From Bacteroides thetaiotaomicron VPI-5482 (GTDB taxonomy: Bacteria; Bacteroidota; Bacteroidia; Bacteroidales; Bacteroidaceae), in the NCBI RefSeq assembly GCF_000011065.1, contig NC_004663.1, positions 124,001 through 188,000 of the forward strand: 64,000 nt of DNA, given 5' to 3'. Positions 61,061 to 64,000 of the stretch are shown here, piece after piece. Below the pieces are notes generated by a model. The model made no database searches. It was not told where the DNA came from and saw nothing but the letters and a program-made list of their open reading frames with translations. The translations under genes were made by a program, and so were the position numbers. The stretch's first letter is position 1. Every line of letters begins with the position of its first letter.

Positions 61061-61561
61061 ATGATAGAAGTTATGGAGTCCGCTTTACAGAAAGCTGCGG
61101 GCGAAGGAATGGATGAATTTATCCAGGTTTTTACTGATAAATATAAGGAAATAATCGGTGGTGAATTGACTGCTGACACAATGCCGTTGTTGACAGGTGA
61201 ACAGCATTCATTGCTGGCTTATCAGATTTTTCGTGATGAAATAATGTTCGGCGGATTCTGTCAGTTGATTCAGAACGGTTATGGCGGATATATCTTTGAT
61301 AATCCTTTTGCAAAAGTGATGCGCCTGTGGGGGGCGGAAGAGTTCTCTAAATTGGTATATAAAGCCAAGAAGATATATGATGCCAACCGGAAGGATCTGG
61401 AAAAAGAACGGACGGATGATGAATTCATGGCGATGTATGAGCAATATGAGGCTTTTGATGATTTGGAAGAGGCATATTTAGATATGGAGGAACAAGTGAC
61501 AACACTGGTTGCCAGCTATGTAGATAATCACCTGGAACTTTTTGCAAAAATAATAAAGTAA
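61061..61561 (+). CDS. DMP19-family protein (possible DNA mimic)
   Basis: About 166 aa, strongly acidic. The family core is visible in EIMFGGFCQLIQNGYGGYIFDNPFAKVMRLWG (in parts) and the acidic C-terminus (YEQYEAFDDLEEAYLDMEEQV, in parts). DMP19 of Neisseria is a DNA-mimic protein that binds a repressor. Whether this member mimics DNA is unknown, but the dense Asp/Glu pattern fits. The ATG at 61061 is placed downstream of the promoter box; 61073 is possible. It is a single gene. Confidence 0.8.
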   Translation: MIEVMESALQKAAGEGMDEFIQVFTDKYKEIIGGELTADTMPLLTGEQHSLLAYQIFRDEIMFGGFCQLIQNGYGGYIFDNPFAKVMRLWGAEEFSKLVYKAKKIYDANRKDLEKERTDDEFMAMYEQYEAFDDLEEAYLDMEEQVTTLVASYVDNHLELFAKIIK

Positions 61562-61614
61562 ACGATGCAGTATTTTTTAAGTATCTGCATTTATTAATTG
61601 TGAATTAGAATTTA

Positions 61615-61622
61615 TATCTTTG
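61615..61622 (+). promoter_or_regulatory. Probable -7 box of the NigD-like gene
   Basis: TATCTTTG, 15 bp before the ATG at 61638. Confidence 0.55.
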
Positions 61623-61637
61623 CAAACTCTAAAAAAT

Positions 61638-62429
61638 ATGTTTATGAAACAAATGAAATTTTTATTAGTAGCTTTAATGACGGTTTTAATGGGGATGTCT
61701 GTTACTTCTTGTATGAATGGGGATGATAATACGATATATACCGGACCTGCGTTCGCTAAATGTACAAACTATTTTCCTGCTACATTTGAATTGGCTAATG
61801 GGCAGAAATTAGTTGTGAATGAATTGTCAATGTCTAACTTGAATATAGGAGAAATCTATTTCTTTTACTATCAGTTTGACACAGCGCAACAGCCAGGGAA
61901 TTCTCAGACTCTTGATGTAACACTTTATGCAGGAAGTACTCCGACTTCTATTAGTGCAAAATCTACTGAAGGACCAGAGAAAGCGGCAGATTATAACGAA
62001 GCTACTGCACCTTTATATACTTTTAATAGCGATACATCAACTCAGCCGGGAATACTTTTTGATCAATATCTTGTAATTCCTATTATGTATTGGGTAAAAG
62101 TAGAGAGTACAGACGAAAAGCAGAAAGAAGAACTTAATAAGCATTCTTTTATACTCACATATGATTTTGATGAATTGGCATCAGGGTCAACTGAACTTGT
62201 ATTGAATCTTAATCATGTGATTAAAGATGGTTCAGAGGAGACTGTGACTCGTGATAAGTATACTTCTACTTATAAGGCATATAATCTGTCTAGTGTTATT
62301 TATGCATTCAAACAAGCTACTGGAGTAGAACCAACTAAAATAAAAGTAAATGCAAAGACCAACTCCTCAAAGAATTCTTTGGATGGTGCCGCAAATTCAA
62401 CGTGGAGTGAAACACTTAAAACAAATTGA
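61638..62429 (+). CDS. NigD-like lipoprotein
   Basis: About 263 aa with a lipobox (MGMSVTSCMNGDDN). It shows the NigD-like layout: an N-terminal OB-like strand set and a C-terminal beta domain (YWVKVESTDEKQKEELNKHSFILTYDFDEL, in parts). NigD is named for a bacteriocin-region protein of Prevotella; the role of most members is unknown. The last four bases overlap the TTG start of the YIP1 gene (TTGA). The ATG at 61644 is an alternative start. Confidence 0.8.
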   Translation: MFMKQMKFLLVALMTVLMGMSVTSCMNGDDNTIYTGPAFAKCTNYFPATFELANGQKLVVNELSMSNLNIGEIYFFYYQFDTAQQPGNSQTLDVTLYAGSTPTSISAKSTEGPEKAADYNEATAPLYTFNSDTSTQPGILFDQYLVIPIMYWVKVESTDEKQKEELNKHSFILTYDFDELASGSTELVLNLNHVIKDGSEETVTRDKYTSTYKAYNLSSVIYAFKQATGVEPTKIKVNAKTNSSKNSLDGAANSTWSETLKTN

Positions 62430-63001
62430 ACTACAAAGAATTATTTAATATAGCAATGAAATTGATTTCCTCTCCGGCCAAGGCCTGGGAGGAAATTTCT
62501 ATGGAAGAGGATAGGCGAAAAGTTTTTATGGCTTTTGTCTATCCTATGATTGGTTTATGCGGTTTGTCCGTCTTTATCGGCTCTTTGCTGACGAATGGAT
62601 GGGGAGGACCGCAAAGTTTTCAAATAGCGATGACCAATTGTTGTGCCGTAGCTGTGGCATTGTTTGGTGGTTACTTTCTGGCGGCCTATGCAATTAACGA
62701 AATGGGAGTAAGAATGTTTGGGATGCCTGCCAATGCTCCGTTGACACAACAGTTTGCCGGATACGCACTTGTTGTTCCCTTCTTGCTTCAGATTGTGACC
62801 GGACTTTTACCTGATTTTAGAATTATTGCCTGGCTATTTCAGTTCTACATTGTCTATGTAGTATGGGAAGGAGCTCCCATATTGATGCAAGTGGAGGAAA
62901 AAGTACGATTGAAATACACCCTTTTCTCATCAGTTTTGTTAATACTATGTCCGACGGTGATTCAAATTGTATTTAGTAAGTTGATAGCCATACTTAATTA
63001 A
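62426..63001 (+). CDS. YIP1 family membrane protein
   Basis: 191 aa with about five transmembrane spans. The N-terminus (MNYKELFNIAMKLISSPAKAWEEI, in parts) is the family's usual start, so the TTG at 62426 is taken as initiation codon. It overlaps the NigD-like stop codon, pointing to translational coupling. The function of bacterial YIP1 proteins is not known. smpB starts 9 bp downstream. Confidence 0.82.
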   Translation: MNYKELFNIAMKLISSPAKAWEEISMEEDRRKVFMAFVYPMIGLCGLSVFIGSLLTNGWGGPQSFQIAMTNCCAVAVALFGGYFLAAYAINEMGVRMFGMPANAPLTQQFAGYALVVPFLLQIVTGLLPDFRIIAWLFQFYIVYVVWEGAPILMQVEEKVRLKYTLFSSVLLILCPTVIQIVFSKLIAILN

Positions 63002-63010
63002 TGTGTAAAG

Positions 63011-63463
63011 ATGAAACAACCTTCTGTAAATATCAAGAATAAACGTGCTACATTTGACTATGAGTTGATGGATACCTACACGGCAGGTATTGTATTGACA
63101 GGCACGGAAATTAAATCCATTCGTTTAGGAAAAGCAAGTCTGGTGGATACGTTTTGTTATTTTGCGAAAGGCGAATTATGGGTAAAGAATATGCATATCG
63201 CCGAGTACTTCTATGGTTCGTACAATAATCATACAGCTCGTAGAGACAGAAAGTTGTTGCTTAATAAGAAAGAATTGGAGAAAATTCAACGGGGAATGAA
63301 AGACCCCGGTTTTACTACCGTTCCTGTGCGTTTGTTTATCAACGAAAAAGGTTTGGCGAAACTGGTCGTTGCTTTGGCGAAAGGTAAAAAACAGTACGAT
63401 AAACGGGAATCAATTAAAGAAAAAGATGACCGCAGAGACATGGCCCGAATGTTTAAGCGATAA
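63011..63463 (+). CDS. smpB: SsrA-binding protein SmpB
   Basis: 150 aa, the usual length. SmpB binds tmRNA and brings it to stalled ribosomes. Typical segments are NKRATFDYELMDTYTAGIVLTGTEIKSIR (in parts), the MHIAEY stretch and the C-terminal basic tail (KKQYDKRESIKEKDDRRDMARMFKR, in parts). metH follows on the same strand 90 bp later. Confidence 0.97.
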   Translation: MKQPSVNIKNKRATFDYELMDTYTAGIVLTGTEIKSIRLGKASLVDTFCYFAKGELWVKNMHIAEYFYGSYNNHTARRDRKLLLNKKELEKIQRGMKDPGFTTVPVRLFINEKGLAKLVVALAKGKKQYDKRESIKEKDDRRDMARMFKR

Positions 63464-63552
63464 GATGGCTTTATAGCGTAATAGTAAGATAAGATCGTGA
63501 TAGGTCTAAGATAGGCAGAGTGACAATTAGGTGTTAATGTAATAAGGTAAGA

Positions 63553-64000
63553 ATGAAAAAGACAATTTCTCAGATTGTATCCGAGCGTATTCTGATTCTG
63601 GATGGCGCAATGGGCACAATGATCCAACAATATAATCTTAAAGAAGAAGATTTTCGTGGTGAACGTTTTGCGCATATTCCCGGTCAGTTGAAGGGGAATA
63701 ATGATTTGTTGTGTCTGACTCGCCCCGATGTCATTCAAGATATCCATCGTAAATACCTGGAAGCAGGTGCGGATATTATCGAGACCAATACATTCAGTTC
63801 TACAACTGTCTCAATGGCGGATTATCATGTAGAAGAATATGTGCGCGAAATCAATCTTGCCGCTACCAGACTGGCACGTGAACTGGCGGACGAATATACG
63901 GCAAAGAGTCCGGATAAACCGCGTTTTGTTGCAGGCTCCGTTGGACCTACTAATAAAACCTGTTCTATGAGCCCGGATGTGAACAATCCGGCGTTTCGTG
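63553..64000 (+). CDS. metH: Cobalamin-dependent methionine synthase MetH, N-terminal part
   Basis: 149 codons from the ATG at 63553 to the end of the window, where the gene is cut. The homocysteine-binding domain starts as expected: RILILDGAMGTMIQQYNL, LTRPDVIQDIHRKYLEAGADIIETNTFSS (in parts) and VAGSVGPTNKTCSMSPDV (in parts). MetH (EC 2.1.1.13) methylates homocysteine with methyltetrahydrofolate and B12. The zinc-binding cysteines and the folate, cobalamin and activation domains lie beyond the window. Confidence 0.96.
   Translation, partial: MKKTISQIVSERILILDGAMGTMIQQYNLKEEDFRGERFAHIPGQLKGNNDLLCLTRPDVIQDIHRKYLEAGADIIETNTFSSTTVSMADYHVEEYVREINLAATRLARELADEYTAKSPDKPRFVAGSVGPTNKTCSMSPDVNNPAFR

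Overview
The window is a stretch of a Bacteroides chromosome, most like the B. thetaiotaomicron/ovatus group. The grounds are: a SusC/SusD pair in a polysaccharide utilization locus (PUL), many lipoproteins, reg_prop/AraC regulation, NigD-like and DUF4251/DUF4595 families, and Bacteroides-type promoters with a -7 box TAnnTTTG in front of many genes. No tRNA, rRNA or CRISPR array was seen.

Region 1-26.9 kb is a carbohydrate island. On the minus strand lie mannonate dehydratase (uxuA) and its SDR-type fructuronate reductase partner. An IS4-family element (2391-3707, perfect 9-bp target duplication) has landed between these genes and their likely promoter. On the plus strand follow a GH97 glycosidase, a secreted serine hydrolase, a GH127 beta-L-arabinofuranosidase, a membrane-spanning propeller/AraC regulator, an ECF sigma factor, SusC, SusD, a Big2-repeat surface lipoprotein, an alginate-lyase-fold polysaccharide lyase, a GH43 enzyme (frameshifted) and a GH88 unsaturated glucuronyl hydrolase. 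Together they suggest capture and breakdown of an acidic, uronate-containing plant glycan with arabinose branches, feeding uronates towards 2-keto-3-deoxygluconate. A minus-strand cluster of HipA-like kinase, DUF3037 protein and MurQ sits inside the island.

Region 27-51.4 kb is mostly housekeeping and envelope genes: NlpE-like lipoprotein, CBS-domain CNNM/CorC protein, M48 protease, orphan TonB receptor, DUF2007 protein, esterase, DUF4595 lipoprotein and S41 protease, MnmA, LuxR response regulator, NhaC antiporter, ferritin-like/VIT1 metal exporter, MFS exporter, and an alpha-2-macroglobulin/PBP1C pair (the macroglobulin is frameshifted).

Region 51.4-64 kb holds an FKBP isomerase, a TlpA-like lipoprotein, a MntA/HepT toxin-antitoxin pair, a secreted phosphatase/nuclease-fold protein, an M43 metalloprotease, a NifU-like protein with a GGGtGRT protein (plus a decayed copy of the latter's 3' end), HsmA-like and DMP19 proteins, a NigD-like lipoprotein, YIP1, SmpB and the start of MetH.

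The most unusual signal is non-coding. Three separate intergenic regions (about 14.66, 33.74 and 60.68 kb) carry degenerate repeats at an exact 22-bp pitch. All three contain units of the form TTCA-N5-GTG. I cannot assign them to a described element. A probable small RNA (about 33667-33733) adjoins one of them. Three genes are each broken by a single added base in a short homopolymer, which may be real decay or assembly error.
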